Assembly: GCF_004791025.1 (NCBI RefSeq)
Contig: NZ_SRUO01000001.1
Coordinates: 62,001-126,000, forward strand
Length of the DNA stretch: 64,000 nt
Direction: 5' to 3'
DNA from: Mesorhizobium sp. M4B.F.Ca.ET.203.01.1.1
GTDB lineage: Bacteria; Pseudomonadota; Alphaproteobacteria; Rhizobiales; Rhizobiaceae
Position 1 is the stretch's first letter. Each line of letters opens with the position of its first letter. Both the position numbers and the translations under genes were made by a program. Under the pieces are notes generated by a model, which worked only from the letters and a program-made list of their open reading frames with translations, did no database searches and was not told the origin of the DNA. Of the stretch, positions 1-9,238 are shown piece after piece.

Positions 1-357
1 CAGCTATGTCGCGCTTTATCATGTCGGCCGAGGTTCCCCGCCTTTTGCGTAACCCGCAGATCAGGGATGGTTGCATTAGGGGAACAAATGCAGGTCCACT
101 TCGGTTAAAGACTTGCAGCGGTCGATCCGTCTCGGTGCAGCCACTGTCGAGGTCCGTGGCCAATTCCTCTCGGTGGCGAACCTCCAACGATAGTTACAGC
201 GGGACTAAAAAGTAGGCCCAATCTCGCGCTCCAGGGCGACGCGGGCCTTCCGTAACGAGACGAGCAGCCGCTCCAGTAGGCCTTCATCCAATTCGGATGC
301 TAGGCCCGAAACGCCCGGTCGTGCTCAACGATCCGGTCCTGTATCGACATTACGGTT
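1..357. other. No convincing gene
   Basis: The only open frames here are short, overlap one another on both strands and have arginine/proline-rich translations without recognisable motifs. I see no RNA gene or repeat. The piece may be the decayed flank of whatever lies outside the window. Confidence 0.4.
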
Positions 358-639
358 TCATAACGAGCTACAAGGCTCGTGAGGACTTCCTGATGATCGG
401 AGGTCATACGCTGCCCGTTCTGGGCAAGGAGCGGGCATCAAGCTTAAGCGTTCATAAAGAACGGCCTCATCGAACTCGCCGTCCGAGAACAGTGCCATTA
501 CGCTCACGCTCAGGCGCTCCGCCTGCATGCGGCTAACGGAGATACCTGCCTCGGCGCAGACACGATCAAAGACCTGCTTCAACAAAGCCAGGTCGCTGGG
601 ATAGGCAATGCCACTCATTGAGCTGGTGTTACTGACCAT
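358..639 (-). CDS. Small conserved-type rhizobial hypothetical protein
   Basis: This encodes 93 residues. I chose the internal ATG at 639 because GGGAGGA lies 7 bases upstream, while the earlier in-frame ATG at 681 has no such site. The middle (residues about 15-55, with FDRVCAEAGIS and ALFSDGEFDEAVLYERL) reads like a short helical family common in rhizobia, in which a small N-terminal helix pair is followed by an acidic D/E-A-x-L-Y segment. There is no signal peptide or membrane segment. The last 25 residues are proline/cysteine-rich and may be an out-of-frame tail. It stands alone, downstream of kup on the same strand. Function unknown. Confidence 0.5.
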   Translation of the reverse strand: MVSNTSSMSGIAYPSDLALLKQVFDRVCAEAGISVSRMQAERLSVSVMALFSDGEFDEAVLYERLSLMPAPCPERAAYDLRSSGSPHEPCSSL

Positions 640-940
640 AGCTGTTCCTCCCATTAGGGCGGAAGCGTGGCCGTCGCTCAACGGCGATGCCCATGATGTA
701 AATCGCCGATGGAAGCAGGCTACTCCGATTCATGCGGAGAGTCTGGGAAAGGGCTGCTAGAGTTCTGCTCACCGAAGTCGCGCCTCCGAGACAGAACCCA
801 AGCAGCGATCCTTGGGTCAATTCCTAAAGATATCAAGAGTTGGAAACGTACCAAACAGAGGATGGGATGTTTGGTATTCAGTGAGGCGCTTTCTATGGAC
901 ACGCTCAAGTGGCTTCTCAGCTGCTGAACTGCGGCATGCA

Positions 941-2860
941 CTAAATCGCCACCTGTGTCCCGATCTCGACGACGCGTCCGGTCGGGATCTGGAAATATTC
1001 CGTTGCGTCGGCCGCCGTGCGCGCCAGCCCGATGAACAGCTTGTCCTGCCAGACCGGCATGCCGGAATTGGGCGAGGCCTTGAGCGAGCGCCGCGACAGG
1101 AAGAAAGAGGTCGTCATGATGTCGAACTTCCAGCCCTGCTTGCGGCAAATCGCCAGCGCGCGCGGGATATTGGGCTGCTCCATATAGCCGAAGGTCAGCG
1201 TCACCCGCATGAACAGCTCGTTGATCGTTTCCATCTTGACCCGGTCACTGTCGGGCACGACGGGTTGTTGCGCCGTCACCACCGAGAGGATGACATTCTG
1301 TTCGTGCAGCACCTTGTAGTGCTTCAGGCTGTGCATCAACGCGGTCGGCGCGCTGGCGGGATCGCTGGTCAGGAACACGGCCGTACCGGACATCAGCTGC
1401 GGTTTCCTCTTCAACAGATTGCCTGCAAGGGAATCGAGCGGAATCTCGTTCCTGCGCGTCTTGTCGAATAGATACCTGGTGCCTCTTATCCAAGTCCACA
1501 TGGTCATCACGATCACTGCGGCAATGGCAAGCGAGGCCCAGCCGCCTTCGAATACCTTGACGATGTTGGCTGCAAAGAAGCCGGTATCGATGAAGACGAA
1601 CACCGCCATTAAGGCTATCGCGACGCCGAGCGGCCATTTCCAGATGCGCGTCATGACGACATAAAGCAGTATGTTCGTCACCAGCATGTTGCCTGTCACC
1701 GAAATGCCGTAGGCCGAGGCAAGCTTGCTGGATTCGCCAAAGCCGACCACCAGCAGCATCACCACGAGCGCCAGTAGCATGTTGACGCGCGGCATATAGA
1801 TCTGGCCGGATTGTCTTTCCGACGTATGCAGGATTTCCAGGCGCGGCAGCATGTTGAGCTGCACTGCTTGCCTGGTCAGCGAGAAAGCGCCGGAGATCAC
1901 CGCCTGGCTGGCGATCACGGTCGCCGCCGTCGCCAGCACCACCATCGGGATAAGCATCCGGCCTTCGTTCATCTCGAAGAAGGGATGACCGACGACACCG
2001 CCATTCGCCAGCACGAAGGCGCCTTGCCCGACATAGTTGAGCAACAGGCAAGGAAACACGATGGCCAGCCAGGCAAGCACGATCGGCTTGCGCCCGAAAT
2101 GGCCGAGGTCGGCATAGAGCGCCTCAGCGCCGGTGACGGCGAGAAAAACCGCACCAACCGTGACGAAGGCGACTTCGGGCGAGTTGATCAGGAATGACAC
2201 GATATAATACGGGCTGATTGCCAGCAGGATTTCCGGGTCGTCCATGATGTGGTTGAGGCCGGAAAGGCCGATGGCCAGGAACCACAGCGCGGTAACGGGC
2301 CCGAACACCAATCCTACGCCGCCGGTGCCAAACCGCTGTACCGCAAACACGACCGCCAGAATGGCCAGTGTCAGCGGCACCACATAGGGCTGGAATGTCG
2401 GCGTGACGACATTCATACCTTCGACCGCCGACAGCACCGAGATCGCCGGCGTAATGACTGCGTCGCCGAAAAAAAGCGCCGCGCCGACAATGCCGATGCC
2501 GAGGATCACCGCCGAGCGCGTCGGGAAACTGTTGCGCGCCAGCGCCATCAGCGACAGCACCCCGCCCTCGCCGCGATTGTCGGCACGGAGCACGAACATG
2601 ATGTATTTGATGGTGACGGTGATCGTCAGCGACCAGATGATCAGCGAGAGTACGCCGAGGATGTCGCCACGGTTGGCGACGTTGCCACCGGCCGATGCGT
2701 GCAACGCCTCTCGGAATGCATAGATCGGGCTGGTGCCGATATCGCCGTAAACCACGCCCAACGCGCCCAGCATCAGCACCTTGGTGCTGTGCTGCTCGAC
2801 CTCAGAATGGCTCGATTGTTCGACAGGTTCTGCCTCGTTACCAGCATTGGTAAGGGCCAT
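941..2860 (-). CDS. kup: Kup-family potassium uptake transporter
   Basis: This is a low-affinity K+/H+ symporter of the inner membrane, 639 residues, the usual size for Kup/Trk-D proteins. The signature [16 protein letters not shown] occurs near residue 40, followed by [19 protein letters not shown], with about twelve hydrophobic segments to residue ~450 and then the cytoplasmic C-terminal region ending in [16 protein letters not shown] lies at 2869, but a GGAG sits 9 bases upstream of the ATG at 2860, so I prefer the latter. It appears to be a single-gene unit. Family assignment is secure; the exact start is not. Confidence 0.95.
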   Translation of the reverse strand: MALTNAGNEAEPVEQSSHSEVEQHSTKVLMLGALGVVYGDIGTSPIYAFREALHASAGGNVANRGDILGVLSLIIWSLTITVTIKYIMFVLRADNRGEGGVLSLMALARNSFPTRSAVILGIGIVGAALFFGDAVITPAISVLSAVEGMNVVTPTFQPYVVPLTLAILAVVFAVQRFGTGGVGLVFGPVTALWFLAIGLSGLNHIMDDPEILLAISPYYIVSFLINSPEVAFVTVGAVFLAVTGAEALYADLGHFGRKPIVLAWLAIVFPCLLLNYVGQGAFVLANGGVVGHPFFEMNEGRMLIPMVVLATAATVIASQAVISGAFSLTRQAVQLNMLPRLEILHTSERQSGQIYMPRVNMLLALVVMLLVVGFGESSKLASAYGISVTGNMLVTNILLYVVMTRIWKWPLGVAIALMAVFVFIDTGFFAANIVKVFEGGWASLAIAAVIVMTMWTWIRGTRYLFDKTRRNEIPLDSLAGNLLKRKPQLMSGTAVFLTSDPASAPTALMHSLKHYKVLHEQNVILSVVTAQQPVVPDSDRVKMETINELFMRVTLTFGYMEQPNIPRALAICRKQGWKFDIMTTSFFLSRRSLKASPNSGMPVWQDKLFIGLARTAADATEYFQIPTGRVVEIGTQVAI

Positions 2861-2869
2861 GGACGACAC

Positions 2870-3623
2870 TCCGATAAGCGGGCGGTGCTCTACGCTTGCT
2901 GCACTGCAATATCAAGTGCCGTCACGTAATGTCTGCGTCTCGGTATTGCCTATCGCTCGTCGGCTTCGCAGACTCGTCAGCCCCGAAGCGGCTTGGGAAT
3001 TTTTGCGAGACTATGCTGAAGCTCCGGGAGCAACCATGCCCCGAGCCAGTATCGGATTAGGTCGATGCTCGGGCGCGCGAGCTCAGATGCCGAGAGCTTA
3101 AATTAACGCTGTAGCCGTGTAACAGACTGTCTAACAAATGCCGCGAAAAGCTCAATATTTTCAAGGACGTAAGCGTCAAGTCGAAAGACGCTCTCGCCGC
3201 CATCTTCAAGTGGTAAGGGCGATCAGATCTCGGGGAAATTGGAGGCAGCAGCGGACCTGCGACTTGCTCAACGCTCCGCTTCTGAGATGAGGTTGGGATC
3301 CGATGGCATTGAGCGAATAGAGCGATATCCGGGAACCGAACCAATCCACAGAAATATTTTGTTGGTATTTTTGTTGGCTATCCCTGCTCTTGTGTGGGTG
3401 TCAACTATTTGGAAACAAAGCCAGATTTCCTTCGCTTCGAATCCGCCTCTGGGCACCATCACTTCATCAAGCAAAAGCAATAGGATAGTGCCGAAGAGGT
3501 GAAGACCGGCGGGCGTTTTCTTGTCGCGTCCTGTTGCAATCAGCTTCCGTTGATTTCCAACGATTTCCTGCGACTATCGGCAAATCCGTGCGACATGGTG
3601 TGCGACATACGAGGAGACGATCG
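2870..3623. other. Long intergenic region upstream of kup
   Basis: About 750 bases separate kup from the DUF3606 gene. The small open frames on both strands have low-complexity translations and no ribosome-binding site I would trust. The kup promoter must lie at the left end, but I could not pick out a convincing -35/-10 pair. Confidence 0.4.
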
Positions 3624-3806
3624 ATGGCTGACAATAAAAAGCGGCGAGGCAAACAGGACCGCACAAAAATCGCCCTGAATGAACCGTATGAGCTGAACTA
3701 CTTCAAGCGGAAGCACAGCATAACGAAAGAGCAGGCCGAAAAAATCATCAAGGCCGCCAAGGGGAACAGGCAGAAGGCCAACGAGGCAGCCGAAAAGCTC
3801 ATGTAA
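3624..3806 (+). CDS. DUF3606-type small protein
   Basis: This is a 60-residue basic protein starting MADNKKRRGKQDR, followed by an ExYELNYFKRKHSITKEQAEKIIKAAKGN-like helix-rich core. That matches the DUF3606 pattern of rhizobial proteins: a charged N-terminus, a tyrosine/tryptophan-centred segment, and a helix rich in Lys, Ala and Glu. The ATG at 3624 is chosen because GAGGAGA lies 7 bases upstream; a longer reading from 3534 would add an arginine-rich extension without a site. The molecular role of this family is unknown. It is followed at once by a decayed gene. Confidence 0.7.
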   Translation: MADNKKRRGKQDRTKIALNEPYELNYFKRKHSITKEQAEKIIKAAKGNRQKANEAAEKLM

Positions 3807-3826
3807 CCATCAGAGAGACCCGGCCG

Positions 3827-4165
3827 TTCTATCGGGTTTTCACCGTCACATGGTACGAGGCAGCGATCCAACAGATCGACGCGGCTATCGCTGCGTTCTA
3901 TGCCGGCCATTTCGCTGCCACGATCACCTTGGCTACAGCCGCCGAGGAAATGGCGCCGGGCAAACTTGGTGGTTTGTAAACGACCGTGCGCGACAATCCT
4001 TCTCGGCCGGTCGAAAGAAGCAAGGACTGGATCGACCACCTCAACGAGACCCGCAACTGGCTCAAGCATCACAAGTGGGAGCCGTGGACGTCCGTGATGA
4101 TCGCGTTCAAGGATCTGTGGCTCTCGTCCCCAAAGCCGATGCGGCCAGAAGACTACCGTCCTGAA
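3827..4165 (+). pseudogene. Broken gene for a rhizobial hypothetical protein (in-frame stop)
   Basis: One reading frame gives FYRVFTVTWYEAAIQQIDAA and continues through AFYAGHFAATITLATAAEEMAPG to a TAA at 3977-3979. The same frame then resumes with SKDWIDHLNETRNWLKHHKWEPW. Both halves look protein-like: an amphipathic helix with the WYEAAIQQIDxAIxAFYAG pattern, then an HLNETRNWLKHH motif that recalls HEPN-like small proteins of rhizobia. No start codon precedes the first half. I read this as a gene inactivated by a stop, with probable deletion between the halves. The family identification is from memory and tentative. Confidence 0.4.
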
Positions 4166-4549
4166 GCAGAAGCCCGGCCACATAGCAGCCGGGCCAAATC
4201 GGCATTGTGGAAAAAATTCCACAAAGTTCCGACCGCGCTTTTCAGAACCCCTTCGCCTCCCAATAACGCATGCGGCCGTCCACTCTCTCGACGTCGGCTT
4301 ACGATAGCGGGCCAGTCCAGCCCGCACCGTCAAGACGGGCCCGACGATCGTCAGAGACGGCTCTGCACGCCTGCTGTGGCCGGTGCGAAGCAGTCGTTAT
4401 CGCAGCCGCTGAAGACGCCGTCATCATGGGGCTCGTCAAGGATATCCCCGCCGTGCTCGTTTTCTTCCTCGACGTCCTCGCACCAATCCCCGCCCTTGGC
4501 CCAGGTCCATGTCGCCGAGTGGGTTCGGTGTCATTGTCGGGTTCCCCGA
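4166..4549. other. Gene-poor stretch
   Basis: An open frame runs through this piece, but its translation is rich in Ser, Pro and Arg with no motif and no internal ribosome-binding site. I regard it as non-coding or remnant sequence between the pseudogene and the small protein at 4550. Confidence 0.35.
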
Positions 4550-4792
4550 ATGCTCAATCCGTGGCTCGATCAATATGCGTCGGCGCTGGAAGCACATCAG
4601 GTGATCTGGCTTCGAACGCTGCGGATTGCCCGCGGGTGTAAAATGGCAGAGCGGGAAGCGAAGCAGATGGTCACTGAGAAAGTCGAGGCAGCCGCGCTCG
4701 CCGGCGCGCTCTTCGCTACCGGCTCCGTGGGCAAGATCGCAGCCGTCTACCGGAGGAAATTCAAAGCCAACAAAAAGCGGCTCTCAATCTAG
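4550..4792 (+). CDS. Small helical protein, phasin-like in appearance
   Basis: This encodes 80 residues beginning MLNPWLDQYASALEAHQVIW. The pattern is an N-terminal MLNPW, a helix with alternating Leu/Ile, the charged segment REAKQMVTEKVEAAALA, and a lysine/arginine-rich end (YRRKFKANKKRL). It recalls short rhizobial hypotheticals that resemble phasin fragments. The frame is open much further upstream, but only this section looks like a folded protein, so I start at the ATG at 4550. No strong Shine-Dalgarno sequence is present. Function unknown. Confidence 0.5.
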   Translation: MLNPWLDQYASALEAHQVIWLRTLRIARGCKMAEREAKQMVTEKVEAAALAGALFATGSVGKIAAVYRRKFKANKKRLSI

Positions 4793-4819
4793 TGTTCTGA
4801 AGACGGCCGCTGTTCCTAC

Positions 4820-5209
4820 GCCGCCCTTGCCTCGATCGCACTCTGGCGGGCGTCCCTGGCCAGCGCCATGCATTGCATCGCCCTCGAGCGAGACAGACCG
4901 GCTGCTTCTCGACCCATGGCGCGAAGTGCCCGCGCGGCAGGGTTAGCTTGAGCGCCGGCGACCGATGGCCTCCAGGAAGGGCTACAGCGTCGTTGTCGGC
5001 CGGATCGGGCTTCGTCGGCGCCATCAGCGTCAGATAGGCCCTGTGGACCGCCTGCTGCCTGTCCAGCGGCAGCTTGGTGAACTGGCGCCGCACCCGAAGG
5101 CCAGGACCGCGGTATGGCGGGCCTCGCCCCGCAGCCGGCCAAGGCGCCCATATTGCCAGTCGTTTGGCAGGCGGTAGGTTCCGACGCCCTCGACCTCTAT
5201 CTCGGTCAT
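4820..5209 (-). pseudogene. Frameshifted hypothetical gene
   Basis: Reading right to left, a plausible start (MTEIEVEGVGTYRLPNDWQY, ATG at 5209) runs about 40 residues and then becomes nonsense. A second frame takes over with RQFTKLPLDRQQAVHRAYLT, and a third ends with LSRSRAMQCMALARDARQSA. Joined, the three pieces would make a protein of about 130 residues with a Tyr-Arg-Leu-Pro start and a helical tail. Two frameshifts are needed, so the gene is probably dead. Family not recognised. Confidence 0.35.
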
Positions 5210-5308
5210 GGCCAGTCTCCGATAATACTTGATATTGCTTAAGCCGCGACTTATGGGCAAGGCTGCCGGTTAACCTATCTGGTGGAATGCAGCGCACGAC
5301 GCCCAGTC

Positions 5309-6547
5309 TTACTCAACGAGTCGAATGGAGGTGGTCGCCGGAATGTCTTTCATTCCCAGACTCGAGCAGTCCTGGTTGATGTTGGAATTGCCGGACCACT
5401 GGATGGTGTCGGCCACCACCTGCGTGCAGCCGTTCTTGCCGGAGAAATTGCCTAGATAGTTGACCTGCTGCTTGGGAAAATAAATCGCTCCCGTAAGCGA
5501 GGAGGTGGCGGTGCCGTTGAAGGTACTTTGCGTAGTGGTGCCGGTCCTGTCGCCATAAAACAGTACCCCGGAATACGTGCCGGAGGTCGGCGCGCTCATC
5601 GTCACGGTGGCGTTCCCGTTCATGCTGACGGTGTTGCTGCCCGACATATAGATGGTGACGCCACTGCCCGAGATCACTGCACCCGCGTTGATCTTCATAT
5701 TGCCTTGGAGGACATAGACGCCCGGCGCGAACGTGACGTCGCCGCCGAGGTTCATACCACTACAGTAAGTTCCTGGCTGGAGAGTTTGCGTCGTTTTGTT
5801 GCCGTTAACGTTCTTGCAACCGCCGCTGGCTATCGGCGCCGGCAGGCTCCCGAACGGGTCGGATGCCGGCAGGGCCTGGGTGATCTTCGATGTGCATGTC
5901 GTGGTCACTGGGTTGTTCAGCACCATGCCGCCCACGGTGATCAGGCAGTCAGCCTGCAGACCGGACGCCCCTTGCACCTTAATGGCGTCCGAGGCTGTTG
6001 AGTTGGACATGACCGAGCAGCCGTTCAGCTTGACGCTGGTGCTACCGGAGAACAGCGCCGCCTGCGAGGCTGACTGACTGAGCGCCAGCACGCAGGCTTT
6101 GGAGGCATCGGTGACCAGCGCCACCGCCCTCGCCTTCTCGGGCACTTTGCTAGAGGTGAAGATCGAGGTGAAGATCCGGTCGAGGTTCTGGTTGAGGATG
6201 ACCTCGACCGCCTTCTGGGTCGTATACGCCCCCGACGTCGGCGGCGTGTGGACGGTGATGGTGCCGGTGCCCAGGCCGTTTTCGGTCGCCGATGTCGTGG
6301 CAGTCGTGGTGATGGCGGCTGTGTCGGAGCCCCAAGACTTCTCCACCGCGCCGGCATAGGCGGCAGCGTCCGCCGTCGCCTGAAGCCTCAGGCTGGAATA
6401 GTACCAGTAGGAGGTCTCGACGCCGAGCCCTGCCCCGCCGACGACGACCGGCAGCGTGAGCGCGAAGAGGGTAGCGACGTTGCCGCCCTCGGCCATGCGC
6501 AAGCCGCGAGAGAAGAATTTTCGAACGATACGAGCGAGTGACGCCAC
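5309..6547 (-). CDS. TadG-like pilus-assembly family protein
   Basis: This is a 412-residue envelope protein. After a short basic N-terminus comes a membrane segment (NVATLFALTLPVVVGGAGLG) followed by LQATADAAAYAGA, the classic TadE/TadG N-terminal pattern in which a single helix anchors an exported domain. The rest is rich in Ser, Thr, Gly and Asn with regularly spaced hydrophobic turns (about residues 250-380), suggesting a beta-rich extracellular part, with several cysteines. The GTG at 6547 has GAGGAAGG 5 bases upstream; a TTG at 6568 is the alternative. No other tad/cpa gene is nearby, so it is an orphan whose partners must be elsewhere. Confidence 0.8.
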   Translation of the reverse strand: MASLARIVRKFFSRGLRMAEGGNVATLFALTLPVVVGGAGLGVETSYWYYSSLRLQATADAAAYAGAVEKSWGSDTAAITTTATTSATENGLGTGTITVHTPPTSGAYTTQKAVEVILNQNLDRIFTSIFTSSKVPEKARAVALVTDASKACVLALSQSASQAALFSGSTSVKLNGCSVMSNSTASDAIKVQGASGLQADCLITVGGMVLNNPVTTTCTSKITQALPASDPFGSLPAPIASGGCKNVNGNKTTQTLQPGTYCSGMNLGGDVTFAPGVYVLQGNMKINAGAVISGSGVTIYMSGSNTVSMNGNATVTMSAPTSGTYSGVLFYGDRTGTTTQSTFNGTATSSLTGAIYFPKQQVNYLGNFSGKNGCTQVVADTIQWSGNSNINQDCSSLGMKDIPATTSIRLVE

Positions 6548-6568
6548 GGCAGCCTTCCTCGAAATCAA

Positions 6569-6955
6569 CCTGCAACAATGTGAAAAGCCATGTTGATAAA
6601 AGAACAGCTAATATTTTTGCTCTATTTGCAGGGGTTGGACTTTAGTGCCTGGTCGACTGGGCCTTGCGTCCCACTTACGCGAGCATCACGCGAGCGAGCA
6701 TTCTTTGTCCATTGGTGGGTTGCCCGCGGCGAGGGCTGCCCCCTCACCTCTGGTACCTCTCGCCCGCTAGTTCACTCTCCCTGCCGTCAGGTTCGCCTCG
6801 CCATCGCGCTACCGGCGGCGCGGGTCGGCACGTTGCCTTCCCGCTAATGGCCGCATGGGCGCGTACTTGGTGTTGCGCTAAACCGAAACCCGTTGCCGGG
6901 GGGAGAGCAGCGGGCCTTGGCTTCATCAATTAGCGCCTCCAGGGATGTTCCCCGC
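6569..6955. other. Gene-free interval
   Basis: There is a short AT-rich patch at 6585-6630 upstream of the TadG-like gene, which could carry its promoter. Beyond that I see no convincing ORF, RNA or repeat. Confidence 0.35.
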
Positions 6956-7208
6956 TTAGCGGGACCCCTGCGCAACCGGAAACGACTGAGACACGCTGAT
7001 GGTAGCAGAATAGACCGGCCTCCCGGCTTCGTCATGGACCGAGACGGTCATGGAATTCATCCAAATCGCTTGAGGCCATTTCGTCGACTGCTATGTCTTG
7101 CAGAGCCTTGAGCGCCTCTCGTCGGATTTCGCTCAGGCTATCGAGATCGACCCAGGCATCGCCAAGAGCGTGCCCATTTCTCACAACCTCGAAGAGGTAT
7201 TTCGACAT
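6956..7208 (-). pseudogene. DUF6894-type small protein, frameshifted
   Basis: The frame starting MSKYLFEVVRNGHALGDAWV (ATG at 7208) continues with DLDSLSEIRREALKALQDIA and reaches SSDLDEFHDRLGP, then a stop at 7034. Shifting frame at about 7050 gives TVSVHDEAGRPVYSATISV, which is exactly the kind of C-terminal strand pair expected for DUF6894 proteins (xxxFxVxxG...D..G..xxLxxARREA...xxVxDxxGRPVYxxxI). The gene is therefore complete but for a single-base indel. Either it is a recent pseudogene or the base call is wrong. Family function is unknown. Confidence 0.6.
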
Positions 7209-7285
7209 TCGGACACTGTGAGACAAAGCAATTGTGGCGGCATTCAAATTTGAGGGCCGGCTGAGCACGGCGTCTAGCCCTCCGC

Positions 7286-7474
7286 CTAGCCGGCGGTCAA
7301 TGCTTTGTGGGGCCTGACGCCGTGGGCGAGAATGCTGATTTCGGCTTCGGTCAACGTGATCTGATAGCGCTGTGTGGAATTCTTCGAGTAGATGTCGTCA
7401 GCAATAATCGAGACGGTCACATCGCCATTTTCGTCGATCTGCACATCCTCGATCTGCAGCGGCGCTGAGTATAT
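7286..7474 (-). pseudogene. Coding-like fragment, hypothetical
   Basis: The translation IYSAPLQIEDVQIDENGDVT onward, through VSIIADDIYSKNSTQRYQIT to ILAHGVRPHKALTAG, looks like a small beta-rich protein with an acidic, hydrophobic alternation. No credible start precedes it in frame: the only upstream option is a TTG at 7522 followed by arginine/proline-rich sequence. I take it as a 5'-damaged gene. Family not recognised. Confidence 0.3.
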
Positions 7475-7778
7475 GCACTTCGGTGATCCCGGCCTTCGCG
7501 CAGGTTGAGCAGACAGTCGCAATGTGAAAAATCCCTTGCTGTAAAATCGTCTGACGCAAAATTGATGCCAGCAATTCGGTCCCGAGATGAAACACTGAAA
7601 CCTTGGGCTACTCCCACGTTCGTCCTTTTGGATACGTGCCTGCTATTTGGGCAAGAGCGTAGTGTTTCGCCAGCCGGCGCCGCGTTCGCCCCCGAACCCG
7701 GCGCCGGTTAGGCCCGGCGTTTGCTGGCCTACCCACGCCAGCCTGCCGGGCCGCTCCCGTTCCGCGCAAATTGGGTGC

Positions 7779-8074
7779 TCACGGCTTTGAGATCGTAGCC
7801 CATGTGCCATCTGGCTGGCATTCGTTGCCTTCATGGATGGCGTCAGTGTTGAAGAATTTTTGTTCGAAGACACAACCGGACGCTGCCGCCTTGCTGGTCT
7901 CCCATACAAACGAGGGCGTGCACAACATGACGCCCTCACCTGCGCGAATCGTTGCTCCCGGGAGTAGCTCGTCGATCCCAGCCAGCATCGCGACTGCTCT
8001 GGAGCGACTTGTTCTTGGGCGAATGCCGAATGTGAAACCATTAGAAACGCCGCTGTCACGAGCATCATGCGCAT
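7779..8074 (-). pseudogene. Small secreted protein gene with a frameshift
   Basis: The first frame begins MRMMLVTAAFLMVSHSAFAQ, a clear signal peptide with an AFA-Q cleavage site, and AGGAG lies 6 bases upstream. After about 30 residues it turns into cysteine/arginine-rich nonsense. A neighbouring frame then carries AMLAGIDELLPGATIRAGEG, VMLCTPSFVWETSKAAASGC and ends ECQPDGTWATISKP. The switch lies around 7975-8030. The intact product would be a periplasmic or secreted protein of about 95 residues with three cysteines. Function unknown. Confidence 0.5.
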
Positions 8075-8841
8075 GGGTCACTCCTCTCGAAGAAATCACG
8101 CAGAAGATAGGCCTGCCCACGGCCAGGCCACGTTAAAGCCAAGAAAGAGCCCGCCGCCATAAACCTCCCTGACAACGGGCTCCACGTCGGGAGCTGTGGA
8201 CCCGACGGGCGCTGCTCAACCGCGATGCGAGAACTGCGCCATGATCCATCAACTGCGACGCCGCTCAAGAGGTTCCGAGAGAGAGCCCGTGCGCTTTTGA
8301 GAAGCCGAACGGGCTGCACTTAAGGCAAGGGCGAGCCTGGGCCAGGCACCGCGCCATGCAACGAACCGGATGCCCGGGGGAATGTGTTCCAGGGCCAGTC
8401 AATTCGGCTCGATTAAAGTCCGATATCTATCTGCAGGAAAGCGAAGCCCGCCGCCTCGGGGAGAGAATGCATGCAGCCGGCAAGAAACCATGCAGCGAGC
8501 CGTCGAGGACCGAGCGCGGGACGAGGGGCGCTGGTGGCGCCGTACTGCCTAGCGCTTGCGATTGGCCGGATGGGACGGGAGTTGGCCAACCGTCCAAGGC
8601 TATCTCGTTCGTGTAACCAGCACTTCCTCTTGCTGCATGGGCAGCGTTCAAGGTCGGGACATATTAGCTAAGATGCATTTAAAGTGATTATTAGGGAAAT
8701 CTGCAAATGCGGATTCGGTCGAGCGCTTCCTGCTGTTCGCGTTTATTAGCAATCGCTTGCATTACAAGCAAAGCAGGATCATGCTTGAAGAGCGGGCGAA
8801 AAGGAGGCCACCAGGCAAGGTGGGTTTTAAGGGGTAACGTC
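8075..8841. other. Gene-poor interval
   Basis: About 770 bases contain only short overlapping frames on both strands with arginine-, cysteine- and proline-rich translations. I see no RNA gene, repeat or clear promoter apart from the ribosome-binding site of the broken secreted-protein gene at the left edge. Confidence 0.35.
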
Positions 8842-8994
8842 ATGGAATCCGTTTGTGTTTACAGCGATGTCTGTTTTCTGTCGGTTTTCGTCAGTGTCGC
8901 GACGGCTTTCATTGTTATGGCGCCGTTCGCCGCGACACGCCTTCTTATGTTGAGGGTTCGCGCGCACTCAGTTGGGCAGCTTCAACCGGTCTAA
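8842..8994 (+). CDS. Possible 50-residue membrane peptide
   Basis: ATG at 8842 opens a short frame, MESVCVYSDVCFLSVFVSVA, with one strongly hydrophobic segment and a basic end. A purine-rich AAGGGG lies upstream. It precedes the small membrane protein at 9020 on the same strand by 25 bases. Size and composition are compatible with a real small membrane protein, but chance cannot be excluded. Confidence 0.22.
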   Translation: MESVCVYSDVCFLSVFVSVATAFIVMAPFAATRLLMLRVRAHSVGQLQPV

Positions 8995-9019
8995 AACGCC
9001 TTGGGCAAACCACGCAAAA

Positions 9020-9220
9020 ATGCGGATAATGCTCGCCGGTCTCTGCCTTCTCATCGTTGTTTCGATCATCGCGCTGCTCACGACGTCGAGCGGAATCATG
9101 ATCTATCAGGTGAAGGCCGGGGACGGATATTTCTGCCGCTACTTCACTGGAATAGGGTCGTTTACCACGCCGTCTTATGCGGTGACTGGATGCCCGAGAT
9201 TCATCAGTGTCAATCGGTAG
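9020..9220 (+). CDS. Small inner-membrane protein, hypothetical
   Basis: This encodes 66 residues with one membrane segment (MRIMLAGLCLLIVVSIIALL) and a periplasmic tail YFCRYFTGIGSFTTPSYAVTGC ending PRFISVNR. The CRYFTG...CPRF pattern recalls short rhizobial membrane hypotheticals. Two cysteines flank the tail and could form a disulfide. No good ribosome-binding site is visible before the ATG at 9020. Function unknown. Confidence 0.45.
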   Translation: MRIMLAGLCLLIVVSIIALLTTSSGIMIYQVKAGDGYFCRYFTGIGSFTTPSYAVTGCPRFISVNR

Positions 9221-9238
9221 CGGGGCCGCGCATCCACA

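Noticed and set aside
6..215. Short plus-strand frame at the left edge
   Set aside because: Arg/Ser-rich, no ribosome site, no motif.
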